NCBI GenBank assembly: GCA_029238935.1
Contig: JAQZBN010000009.1
Coordinates: 62,001-126,000, forward strand
Length of the DNA: 64,000 bases
Source of the DNA: Herbinix sp.
Lineage (GTDB): Bacteria; Bacillota; Clostridia; Lachnospirales; Lachnospiraceae
Direction: 5' to 3'
Below are positions 26,379 to 36,529 of this stretch, piece by piece. Under the pieces are notes generated by a model. The model did not search any database. It was not told the origin of the DNA and saw only the letters and a list, made by a program, of their open reading frames with translations. The translations under genes were made by a program, and so were the position numbers. The first letter of the stretch is position 1; every line of letters starts with the position of its first letter.

Positions 26379-27899
26379 ATGGGAGACTATATCGTTGAAT
26401 TAGACCATATCGGGAAGTCCTTTCCCGGGGTAAAGGCTTTGGATGATGTGCAATTTCATTTAAAACCTGGAGAAGTTCATGCGTTATTAGGGGAGAATGG
26501 AGCAGGAAAATCAACCCTAATGAAAATATTATGTGGAATTTATGAAAGGGATTGCGGGGAGTTTTCTGTGGACGGGAAAGAGATTCATTCCTTTTCACCG
26601 AAAATCGCTCAAGCGCTTGGAATTGCAATCATCCATCAAGAATTAAATATGTGTTCCCACTTAACCGTGGCAGAAAATATTTTTTTAGCACGGGAAGAGT
26701 TAAGCTTTGGTCTGATCAATCAAAAGTCCTTAAATGATAAAGCGAAGCAAGTATTGCATAAATTAAAACTAAACATCGATCCCACTACCATGGTCGGAAA
26801 ATTACCCATCTCTAAGCAGCAAATGGTAGAGATTGCAAAGGCTTTATCAACCAATGCAAGAATTCTTATTATGGATGAACCAACCTCTGCATTGACGGAG
26901 AATGAAATCAAAGAGCTATTTCGTATCATACGAGAACTTAAGGCAGAAGGAAAAGCGATTGTATATATATCCCATCGTTTGGAAGAACTGAAAGAAATAG
27001 TAGATCGGATCACCATATTACGGGATGGGAAGTATGTAACAACGAGAAATTTTACCGATACCTCCATTCCTGAGATTATAAGTTTCATGGTAGGAAGAGA
27101 GATAAAGGAAAAATATCCAAGAGTTGAACGGAAGCGGGGAAATAAAATATTAGAAGTGAAACATCTTCAAGCCGGAATGGTAAAAGATGTAAGCTTTGAT
27201 CTATATGAAGGAGAAATTATCGGGTTTGCCGGTTTAATGGGAGCAGGACGGACGGAACTGGTAAGAGCCATCTTTGGAGCAGATCGGATAGAGAGCGGTG
27301 ATATTTTTCTGGAAGGGACGAAAGTGGTAATCAAGTCACCGATGGATGCCATCCGTGTTGGGATTGTCTGTGCCCCGGAGGATCGAAAGAAAGAGGGACT
27401 TTGCACCGAATTAACCATCCGGGAGAATATAGGTCTTGCAAATCTGGATACGATTTGCAATAGGGTTGGGTTGATTCATGAGAAAAAAGAAATTGAACTT
27501 ACCCACAGGGCTATACAAGATTTAAAGATAAAAACCCCTTCTATAACGCAGGAAGTGAAGAATTTGTCTGGTGGAAACCAGCAAAAAATAGTTGTGGGTA
27601 AATGGCTGGTACGTAAAGCCAGAGTGGTTATCTTTGATGAGCCGACCAGAGGGATCGATGTAGCTGCTAAGGTAGAGATCTACAATCTCATGAACCAATT
27701 AAAGGAAGAGGGGATTGGTGTTATCTTTGTCTCATCGGAACTACCGGAGATTTTAGGTATGAGTGATAAGATCATTGTCATGTGTGATGGAAGAATAACC
27801 GGAGAGATCGCTAGAAGGGATGCAACTCAGGATATTATTTTAAGCTATGCAACGCAATACCGGGTGAAGAAGGAGGTTAACGGATATGGAGGCAAATAA
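26379..27899 (+). CDS. Sugar ABC transporter ATP-binding protein (RbsA/MglA/XylG class)
   Basis: A 506-residue cytosolic protein of two fused ABC domains. Half 1: Walker A GENGAGKST, LPISKQQMVEIAKAL signature, Walker B ILIMDEPTSAL, H-loop ISHRLEE. Half 2: the class-typical variant Walker A GLMGAGRTEL, signature LSGGNQQK and FDEPTRGID. ATG at 26379 follows AAAAGGAG; an in-frame start at 26328 lacks a site. The gene overlaps the permease gene by 14 bases. It powers import of a monosaccharide, probably a pentose or similar sugar given the GH51 gene nearby. Confidence 0.94.
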   Translation: MGDYIVELDHIGKSFPGVKALDDVQFHLKPGEVHALLGENGAGKSTLMKILCGIYERDCGEFSVDGKEIHSFSPKIAQALGIAIIHQELNMCSHLTVAENIFLAREELSFGLINQKSLNDKAKQVLHKLKLNIDPTTMVGKLPISKQQMVEIAKALSTNARILIMDEPTSALTENEIKELFRIIRELKAEGKAIVYISHRLEELKEIVDRITILRDGKYVTTRNFTDTSIPEIISFMVGREIKEKYPRVERKRGNKILEVKHLQAGMVKDVSFDLYEGEIIGFAGLMGAGRTELVRAIFGADRIESGDIFLEGTKVVIKSPMDAIRVGIVCAPEDRKKEGLCTELTIRENIGLANLDTICNRVGLIHEKKEIELTHRAIQDLKIKTPSITQEVKNLSGGNQQKIVVGKWLVRKARVVIFDEPTRGIDVAAKVEIYNLMNQLKEEGIGVIFVSSELPEILGMSDKIIVMCDGRITGEIARRDATQDIILSYATQYRVKKEVNGYGGK

Positions 27900-28899
27900 A
27901 CAATCGATAGTAAAACGCTTTTTAGCTATTCGGGGCATGGGGCAGGTAATCTCTGTTACTGTAGCTTTGGTTATTATGATCATCGTATTTGGTATCATTA
28001 ATCCAATGTTCTTCTCCGGGAATAATACCGCGAATCTGCTTCGTCAGGTAGCACCGATCCTAATCATCGGAATCGGTCAATCGTTTGTGCTGATCACCGG
28101 AGGAATTGATTTGTCGATTGGTTCTGTTGCAGGTATGTCCTGCATGATGTCAGCAACTTTAATGACAGCCGGAAAGATGAATGCAATCTCTGCATCGATT
28201 ATTACCTTACTATGCTGCTGCGCTATTGGTTTTATTAATGGTTTATTGATTGCGAAAACAAAGCTTCCTGCATTCATTGCTACCCTGGGTACGATGATCA
28301 TTGCCAGGGGTATTGCTCAGTTGGTCAATGGTAATATGAATACGGATAGTATTAATTCGGATGTATTTCGGGATATTTTTTATTATGGTGAATTCCTGGG
28401 AATTTTTACACCAATTTGGATCGCCTTTCTGCTCTTTGTTGTATTTGCAGTGATACTCGCCAAGACCCGTACTGGTCGTCATACTTACGCCATTGGCAGC
28501 AATTATGAAGCAGCCAAATTATCCGGAGTAAATGCGGTGGTGGCACAAACAAAGGTGTATGTCTTCTCCTCCTTTCTTGCCTGTATCGTAGGTTTTATAC
28601 TGACTGCCCAAAGTGGTATGGGAAGTATGGATGCCGGAAATGGCTATGAACTAAATGCGGTTGCTGCTTCCGTTATCGGAGGTGTTAGTACAATGGGAGG
28701 TCAGGGCATGTTGTTTGGAACGGTTATTGGAGCTTTTATTTGGGGTGTACTAAATAATGGACTGCAATTTGCTGGAGCTCCGCTGGCGTTTCGAAATCTG
28801 GTAATCGGAGTAGTAGTCATCATATCCGTTTTAATTGACCGGGTTGCCAGAGGAAATTTAAGCGGAAAGAAATTATTTGCTTTAAAGAGATCAAAATAG
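27886..28899 (+). CDS. Sugar ABC transporter permease (RbsC class)
   Basis: A 337-residue membrane protein with 8-10 helices and the family blocks GIDLSIGSVAGMS, KTKLPAFIATLGTM and YAIGSNYEAAKLSGVN, the last being the ATPase-contact loop. ATG at 27886 lies inside the end of the ATPase gene and has a perfect AAGGAGGT, so the overlap is real and indicates coupled translation. Confidence 0.94.
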   Translation: MEANKQSIVKRFLAIRGMGQVISVTVALVIMIIVFGIINPMFFSGNNTANLLRQVAPILIIGIGQSFVLITGGIDLSIGSVAGMSCMMSATLMTAGKMNAISASIITLLCCCAIGFINGLLIAKTKLPAFIATLGTMIIARGIAQLVNGNMNTDSINSDVFRDIFYYGEFLGIFTPIWIAFLLFVVFAVILAKTRTGRHTYAIGSNYEAAKLSGVNAVVAQTKVYVFSSFLACIVGFILTAQSGMGSMDAGNGYELNAVAASVIGGVSTMGGQGMLFGTVIGAFIWGVLNNGLQFAGAPLAFRNLVIGVVVIISVLIDRVARGNLSGKKLFALKRSK

Positions 28900-28930
28900 T
28901 ATATCAACCGCTGCAGCGGTTTTTGATATA
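28900..28930 (+). other. Palindromic hairpin between permease and binding-protein genes
   Basis: The sequence TATATCAA, then CCGCTGCAGCGG, then TTTTTGATATA is nearly self-complementary over 31 bases. It may protect the message of the downstream binding protein or attenuate transcription; five Ts follow the GC-rich core. Confidence 0.5.
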
Positions 28931-28965
28931 GGAAAAGTATGAATTAGAAAAGAGGAGGAACTGGT

Positions 28966-29910
28966 ATGAAAACAAGAAAGGCAATTGCTTTGCTACTTGT
29001 GATGGCGATGACAGTATCATTATTTCTTACTGGATGTGGAAAAAATAATGATGATACAACTACTTCAGCAAATGCAAACGGTGATTACAAGGTTTACTTA
29101 ATTACGATGGATAAAATGGATCAACACTGGGTTTCCGTTGATAAAGGGGCTTCTAATATGGCGGATATATGTGGTGTTGCTTATAAATGGGATGCTCCCG
29201 ATAAAAAAGATAATGCAAAGCAAATTGAATGTGTAAATAATGCGGTAGCCGATGGTGCGGACTTGATTTTATTAGCCGCTAATGATCCGGTAGCGATCTC
29301 TACAGCAGTAGCAGACGCAAAAGCAAAAGATGTTAAAATCATTTACGTTGACTCACCGGCAAACGAAGAAGCAATCGCTACCTTATCAACAGATAATTAT
29401 GGTGCCGGAAAAACAGCAGGTGAAACCATGTTAAAAGAGTTAGATGCAGCAGGTAAGTCCAGCGGTTCCATTGGTATTATCAGCGTTAATACAGCAACCA
29501 ATTCCACAATGAATAGAGAAGCAGGTTTCCGTGCAGCGATTGAAGCAGACGGAAGATTTACCCTTCTGACCACTGAATACAAAGACGGCGACGCAGCAGC
29601 ATCACAGGAAGCAGCAGCTGGCTTTATCACAGGTAATGCTGATTTAGTAGGTCTCTTTGGAGCTAATGAAGGCTCAACAGTTGGCGTTGGTAATGCGATC
29701 AAAGCAAATAACGGCGGTATCATAGGGATTGGATTTGATAAGTCCGATGCAATCATGGATTTATTAAAAGACGGTAGCTTAAAAGCAGCTATGGCGCAAA
29801 ATCCTTATACCATGGGATATCTTGGTATGGCTCAAGCAGTTGCAGCATTAAATGGATACAGTACAGGTCCGGCTACGATTGATACCGGTGTTGCTGTTCT
29901 TACCAAATAA
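28966..29910 (+). CDS. Sugar ABC transporter solute-binding lipoprotein (RbsB class)
   Basis: A 314-residue lipoprotein with lipobox LTGC (Cys25). The mature part is a Peripla_BP_4 fold (VYLITMDKMDQHWVSVDKGA, then VADGADLILLAANDPVAIST, GIISVNTATNSTMNREAGF and GIIGIGFDKSDAIMDLLKDG). AGAGGAGG precedes ATG. It delivers the sugar to the RbsC-type permease. The ligand cannot be read from the sequence; the linked GH51 points to arabinose-type sugars. Confidence 0.92.
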   Translation: MKTRKAIALLLVMAMTVSLFLTGCGKNNDDTTTSANANGDYKVYLITMDKMDQHWVSVDKGASNMADICGVAYKWDAPDKKDNAKQIECVNNAVADGADLILLAANDPVAISTAVADAKAKDVKIIYVDSPANEEAIATLSTDNYGAGKTAGETMLKELDAAGKSSGSIGIISVNTATNSTMNREAGFRAAIEADGRFTLLTTEYKDGDAAASQEAAAGFITGNADLVGLFGANEGSTVGVGNAIKANNGGIIGIGFDKSDAIMDLLKDGSLKAAMAQNPYTMGYLGMAQAVAALNGYSTGPATIDTGVAVLTK

Positions 29911-29932
29911 TAATATAAGCAGGATAGAAAGA

Positions 29933-29980
29933 TGGAAGCTTATTCATCATTGGAAAGATGAGTGAGCTTCCACTTTATTT
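29933..29980. terminator. Terminator between convergent binding-protein and MFS genes
   Basis: Stem TGGAAGCT / AGCTTCCA with an inner CATC/GATG extension (29933-29972), followed by TTTATTTAT on the plus strand. It probably serves both genes. Confidence 0.65.
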
Positions 29981-29996
29981 ATATGTAAGTTAAGAA

Positions 29997-31202
29997 TTAT
30001 TCCTTCGCCATTCGAAAGTTCATTTTTCTCTGATAGATAGCCATCACCATAGCAATCAAACCAGCGGTGATTAATACGATCAATGACATAATCAGATAGG
30101 AAGAACGTAATCCAAAGAGATCAACCATAAAGCCGCCAACGATGTTACCAATAATACTTCCTATGCCTGCCTGTATAATTGTTAAGGTGCTTTGCCCCTG
30201 GGACTGCTTCTCATGTTTTACATTTTCACTAATGAATATGGCGCAGCTATAGTAGATAGTCATATATGTGATACCTTGAAACATTTGGCCAAAATAGATA
30301 CAGGCAATCGCATTACCGGTGATGACAAAGATACGGATACTCATAAGGATGCAGGAGATAAAGATTAACTTCATCGGTCCAACTTTCTTCACCAACTTGT
30401 TTATGATAAAAAGAATTGGAACTTCACTCAATGCAGCAATACAATTAATTATTCCTATGGTACGACCACTGTAACCTAATTCCAAGGTATAGACGTTAAT
30501 AAAAGCGTTATAAAAACTAAGTCCTACCTGACTTATGAGAGCAAAAGCTAAAACAAAATAGATTTGTTTTGTATGAAAGATACTTAATATACCCCGTTCT
30601 CTCGGATTATCCAGTTGCTTGACTTTCACTTCTGAAACGCTACGTGCTTCGTTCTCTTCTTTTGATAACCGTCTAGTAAAGAAAAATAAAATTGCATAAC
30701 CAATAAATCCCAATAAAAACTGGGCAGATGGCTTTTTGGTTAGAAAACCTCCAGCAAGTATAACTGAAATGGCAAACCCTAAGGTTCCTCCCATACGGAT
30801 TTTTGCAAAATCAAATTGATATTTGATCGAATTCTTTATGATAATAGCATCACTCAAAGGAACAATGGAAGTGGTAAAAGTGGTTAATAATATTGTGGCA
30901 ATAAAAAAGGTAAGAAAGGTATTACCGATATAATAACTGAAGATTGCGAGACCGCTTCCTGCTGCTACGAAAGATAGTACATCCTTTCTTCGTCCCGTTC
31001 GGTCGCTGATTAATGCCCATAGTGGCTGAATAAAGATGGAGACAACAGGCCCAATCGTTAATAACATACCAATTTTTACTGCACTAATTCCGTTTTGCGA
31101 ATAGTATGCACTTAAATAAGGAGTATAAACGGAAGCCGCATAAAGAAAGGTATTTATCATCAATAGGTTAAAGCCAATCGCATTGGCTGATTTCGTTTTC
31201 AT
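29997..31202 (-). CDS. MFS transporter (LacY/nucleoside-symporter-like, MFS_1_like)
   Basis: A 401-residue protein with 12 predicted membrane helices. The ISDRTGRRKDVLSF loop after helix 2 is the conserved MFS motif, and the N-terminal NTFLYAASVYTPYLSAYYSQNGISAVKIGML pattern resembles the sugar or nucleoside H+ symporter branch. ATG at 31202 has AAGGAG 7 bases before it; in-frame upstream starts lack one. It lies between the ABC sugar transporter and GH51, so transport of an oligosaccharide or arabinoside is plausible. Confidence 0.85.
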   Translation of the reverse strand: MKTKSANAIGFNLLMINTFLYAASVYTPYLSAYYSQNGISAVKIGMLLTIGPVVSIFIQPLWALISDRTGRRKDVLSFVAAGSGLAIFSYYIGNTFLTFFIATILLTTFTTSIVPLSDAIIIKNSIKYQFDFAKIRMGGTLGFAISVILAGGFLTKKPSAQFLLGFIGYAILFFFTRRLSKEENEARSVSEVKVKQLDNPRERGILSIFHTKQIYFVLAFALISQVGLSFYNAFINVYTLELGYSGRTIGIINCIAALSEVPILFIINKLVKKVGPMKLIFISCILMSIRIFVITGNAIACIYFGQMFQGITYMTIYYSCAIFISENVKHEKQSQGQSTLTIIQAGIGSIIGNIVGGFMVDLFGLRSSYLIMSLIVLITAGLIAMVMAIYQRKMNFRMAKE

Positions 31203-31413
31203 AGAGTTTCTCCTTGAGGCCATGATAGGATGATTTTTACAGTAAATATATAATTTGTTATTATAACATGACGCTGGAAGGTTTACCATAGAAATATGTA
31301 TGGAGTATAAACTGGCATAATATCATATTTTGCTGCAAAGATCTTAACTCAGTTATTATATAATCTATGAAAAGGAAGACTTATGTTATACAATTTTTAT
31401 AGAAAAGTGTTAA

Positions 31414-33030
<1,617 letters not shown>

Positions 33031-33306
33031 TATAGTAAAATCCCGAATAAAGTATCTTAATAGGTGAAATGCTTTTAAATTGATAGTAAGGATACCTTGA
33101 TAAACAGCAAAGGATCTTACACACTATAAGAATATAAAAGGGATATATAAATTAAGCAGGTAATATTGCTATATGCGTCTTAAAAGATGGATGATCTTAG
33201 AATGTGTATAAAAATAATTAACTGCATGTGTTATACCATAACATAAGAAAATTAGTCTCATCTTTGAACGGGATAACAAGATGTATTGTTTGGGTGGTGC
33301 AGGAAT

Positions 33307-34923
33307 ATGGACAGAAGTGCGAATATAAGAATAATCCAAGGGTATGAGTCCCATGAGATCGGCTGTTCCCCTGGTAAAAGTTTGATGGAGGCGTTGTTGG
33401 ATGAAGGAATTTATATCAACGCCTCTTGTGGAGGAAATGGTACCTGTGGAAAGTGCGGTGTGATAGTCCTAGAAGGAAATCTATCAATTACTTCTCAGGA
33501 TCATAGCTTATTTCATGAAAGTGAACTTAGAAAAGGATATCGTCTTTCTTGTCAAGCGTATCCCACTACTCCCTGTACAATCAAACTTCAAACAGGGGAT
33601 GAAACAGGTTTTGAAGCAATTACCGGCTTTTCGAAGTCAGAAGTGACCGAAGAAACAGAAATCACAAAAGTTACAAAAGTTATAGAAGTTACAGGTAATC
33701 AGGAGGATGGTTATGGAATAGCCATAGATCTTGGAACTACCACAATTGCATTTGTACTTGTGAATCTTCGCAATGCTCAGGTTATCGCATCTCATTCAAC
33801 AGTGAATAAGCAAAGAGCATATGGTGCCGATGTGATATCCAGAATACAAGCATCTAGTGAAGGAAAAGGGCAAATGCTTCGTAGGATTGTCCAGAAGGAT
33901 TTGCTGAATGGTATAAATGAAGTTTTTAGATTAAGTAATATAGAAAAAGAATATTTAAAACATATCACAATCGCAGGAAATACAACAATGGGACATCTGT
34001 TGTTAGGGTATTCCTGTGAAAGTCTTGGAATTTATCCCTATACCCCGGTGAACATCGGTATTACGACTTTAGATTTTTGTGAAGTGTTTCAGACAGAGGA
34101 TTATAACATTCCCGTAACACTGCTTCCAGGTATTTCAACCTTTGTTGGAGCTGATATTACAGCCGGTTTACTGTATTGTGATTTTGATCAAAAAGAAGAG
34201 ATTTGCTTACTCATTGATCTGGGGACAAATGGAGAAATGGCGATTGGTAATAAGGAGCGGATTTTAGTATGTTCGACGGCAGCTGGACCTGCTTTTGAAG
34301 GTGGAAATATCTCCTGTGGTGTTGGAAGCATACCTGGAGCAATCTGCAGTATCAATATCCAGCCGGATGGAAACCACTTACAAACGATACAGGATCAGTC
34401 TCCAATTGGGATATGCGGTACAGGAGTAGTAGAAATTGCATCGGAACTTCTTCGGAATGGCATTATGGATGAGACTGGGTTATTAGAGGAGCCGTATTTT
34501 GAAACCGGATATCTACTGGAGGGTGTGGAGACCGATTCTCCTTCTGCATTCGGGAAAATTATTTTTACCCAAAAGGATATCAGGGAGCTACAACTGGCAA
34601 AAGCAGCGATTCGGGCGGGAGTGGAACTTCTGATCCAAAGATATGGTGTAACCTATGAAGAGATTGCAACGATCTATCTTGCCGGTGGTTTTGGATATAA
34701 GATTGACATTTCGAAAGCAGTTCATATCGGACTTCTTCCGAAAGAGTTTCTTGGAAAGATAAAAACCATAGGAAACAGTTCTTTGGCAGGAGCTTCCCTG
34801 TATTTGACCGAGAAAGGAAATGGGGATCGGCTGAATGATATTATAAGAAGATCAGAAGAGGTTTCCTTATCCAAGGACCAGGATTTTTATGATTTATATA
34901 TTCGATCGATGAATTTTGAATGA
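33307..34923 (+). CDS. RACo-like ferredoxin/ASKHA protein (corrinoid-protein reductive activator family)
   Basis: A 538-residue protein. Residues about 1-95 form a plant-type [2Fe-2S] ferredoxin (SCGGNGTCGKCG with the fourth Cys in LSCQAYP). A short Thr/Val/Glu-rich linker leads to a DUF4445 ASKHA ATPase domain (YGIAIDLGTTTIAFVLVNL, ITIAGNTTMGHLLLG, LLIDLGTNGEMAIG, IYLAGGFGYKIDISKA). Members such as RACo and RamA spend ATP to re-reduce Co(II) in corrinoid methyl-transfer proteins. No corrinoid protein or methyltransferase is in this window, so its target lies elsewhere or is new. The start is ATG at 33307 behind CAGGA. Confidence 0.88.
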   Translation: MDRSANIRIIQGYESHEIGCSPGKSLMEALLDEGIYINASCGGNGTCGKCGVIVLEGNLSITSQDHSLFHESELRKGYRLSCQAYPTTPCTIKLQTGDETGFEAITGFSKSEVTEETEITKVTKVIEVTGNQEDGYGIAIDLGTTTIAFVLVNLRNAQVIASHSTVNKQRAYGADVISRIQASSEGKGQMLRRIVQKDLLNGINEVFRLSNIEKEYLKHITIAGNTTMGHLLLGYSCESLGIYPYTPVNIGITTLDFCEVFQTEDYNIPVTLLPGISTFVGADITAGLLYCDFDQKEEICLLIDLGTNGEMAIGNKERILVCSTAAGPAFEGGNISCGVGSIPGAICSINIQPDGNHLQTIQDQSPIGICGTGVVEIASELLRNGIMDETGLLEEPYFETGYLLEGVETDSPSAFGKIIFTQKDIRELQLAKAAIRAGVELLIQRYGVTYEEIATIYLAGGFGYKIDISKAVHIGLLPKEFLGKIKTIGNSSLAGASLYLTEKGNGDRLNDIIRRSEEVSLSKDQDFYDLYIRSMNFE

Positions 34924-34935
34924 ATGATGTGATAG

Positions 34936-35010
34936 AAAACTCCTTTGTATGGATAATTATTTGGCTTGCTGGTTAAATAGTTTACCATATATTTGGAGTT
35001 TCTCTATTTG
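34936..35010 (+). terminator. Terminator-like hairpin after the RACo-like gene
   Basis: AAACTCC (34937-34943) pairs with GGAGTTT (34995-35001) with an inner TATGG/CCATA pairing, followed by T-rich sequence. The loop is long, so confidence is limited. Confidence 0.4.
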
Positions 35011-35017
35011 TATATTT

Positions 35018-35090
35018 CTGATTATATAAACGTAAGAAAATTAGTGTAATGTTGCTGATTTTATATACGTAAGAAAATTAGTGTTATGTT
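35018..35090. repeat. Tandem direct repeat of 36 bases
   Basis: Copies at 35018-35053 and 35055-35090 agree at 33 of 36 positions and share CGTAAGAAAATTAGTGT. They lie in the 404-base gap before the Gfo/Idh gene; the rest of the gap is AT-rich with no other element I can support. Confidence 0.8.
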
Positions 35091-35327
35091 ATACTTAGAT
35101 TTCAAGATTATAGATCACAGGAAGATAGAAAATTTTATATTGGTAGATAGAAAAAAATAAGGGTTATCTTTATTTTTTTATTTGTAATATTTAAATAAAA
35201 CCATTTAAAAAAAGGACAAAAAGTAATATAATGATAGAAATTTCATAATTATACCATGCTTTCCTAGAATCATGGATAATTTAATAATTATAAATAAATT
35301 ATGGACAATTTACAGGAGGAATGTAAT

Positions 35328-36407
35328 ATGCAACGGAGTGACGGAATGAATTATGCACCGAAGGGAAAGCCATCCCCGGTGGTAAAAAAAGGAGAGTTCG
35401 CATTTGCAGCAATTGCATTGGATCATGGTCATATTTATGGTATGTGTAACGGGTTAACAGAAGCAGGAGCAGATTTAAAGTGGGTATATGATCCCGATCC
35501 GGAGAAGGTTGCACAGTTTTGCAAAGCATTTCCGGGGGTAAGGGCAGCGCAAAGTGAAGAAGAAATCCTAATGGATCCCGAGGTAAAATTGGTTGCAGGA
35601 GCAGCAGTTACCAATAAACGCTGCGAACTGGGTCTTCGAGTGATGGATGCCGGTAAGGATTATTTTACAGATAAATCCCCTTTAACTTCCTTAGAACAGC
35701 TGGCTGCAGCCAAAGAAAAGGTGAAAACAACCGGCAAGAAGTATATGGTTTATTACAGTGAACGACTCCATGTAGAAAGTGCAATTTATGCTGGTGATTT
35801 AATCAAAGAGGGTGCAATTGGACAAGTAATCCAGGTATTAGGATTAGGACCCCACCGATTAAATGCTAAGCAAAGACCGGACTGGTTCTTCAAGAAGGAG
35901 CAATATGGTGGCATACTCTGTGATATCGGCAGTCATCAGATCGAACAGTTTTTATACTATAGCGGAGCGAAAGATGCTCAGGTTGTAAGAAGCCAGATCG
36001 GTAATTATAATCATCCGGAGTATCCGGAGTTGGATGACTTTGGTGATTGCAATATAGTCGGAGATAATGGAGCAAGTAATTATTTTCGTGTTGATTGGTT
36101 CACACCGGATGGTTTATCTACCTGGGGAGATGGAAGAACAATATTACTAGGAACAGAAGGCTACATAGAATTACGCAAATATGTAAATGTCGGTATGTCC
36201 GCAACTCCGGATCATGTGTTCCTCGTAAATGGCAAAGGAGAGCATCATATCGAAGTATCAGGTCAAGTTGGCTTCCCGTATTTTGGCCAATTGATATTGG
36301 ATTGTTTAAACAGAACGGAACATGCCATGACACAGGAACATGCATTTAAAGCAGCAGAGCTCTGTGTCAAAGCACAGATGGCAGCAGTTGAACTGACAGG
36401 AAGATAA
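35328..36407 (+). CDS. Gfo/Idh/MocA-family NAD(P)-dependent oxidoreductase
   Basis: A 359-residue enzyme. The Rossmann half begins FAFAAIALDHGHIYGMCNGL and continues WVYDPDPEKVAQFCKAFPG; the motif DYFTDKSPLTSLEQL corresponds to the EKP catalytic segment, with Lys retained as DKSP. The C-terminal half is the alpha/beta dimer domain (YGGILCDIGSHQIEQFLYYSG). ATG at 35328 is 7 bases from AGGAGGA; the ATG at 35301 has no site. Such enzymes oxidise or reduce sugars, inositols or related compounds; the substrate is unknown. Confidence 0.88.
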   Translation: MQRSDGMNYAPKGKPSPVVKKGEFAFAAIALDHGHIYGMCNGLTEAGADLKWVYDPDPEKVAQFCKAFPGVRAAQSEEEILMDPEVKLVAGAAVTNKRCELGLRVMDAGKDYFTDKSPLTSLEQLAAAKEKVKTTGKKYMVYYSERLHVESAIYAGDLIKEGAIGQVIQVLGLGPHRLNAKQRPDWFFKKEQYGGILCDIGSHQIEQFLYYSGAKDAQVVRSQIGNYNHPEYPELDDFGDCNIVGDNGASNYFRVDWFTPDGLSTWGDGRTILLGTEGYIELRKYVNVGMSATPDHVFLVNGKGEHHIEVSGQVGFPYFGQLILDCLNRTEHAMTQEHAFKAAELCVKAQMAAVELTGR

Positions 36408-36460
36408 GTACACCATTGTTAATAAGCTTTCTATCCTCAAATGGATTGAATGAAATGCCA

Positions 36461-36489
36461 TTGACTTTCTAAGGAAAAACTACTATACT
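36461..36489 (+). promoter_or_regulatory. Promoter of the NifH-like/amidohydrolase operon
   Basis: TTGACT (36461-36466), 17-base spacer, TATACT (36484-36489), 40 bases before the ATG. It separates this operon from the Gfo/Idh gene upstream. Confidence 0.7.
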
Positions 36490-36529
36490 CAGATGCAATT
36501 ATGAGATTAGGATAGAAGAAGGAAAATCA

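Noticed and set aside
29397-29756. Antisense open frame of about 119 codons inside the RbsB-type gene
   Set aside because: The Ala/Pro/Ser-rich translation is a product of codon bias on the opposite strand; the coding strand is clearly a binding protein.
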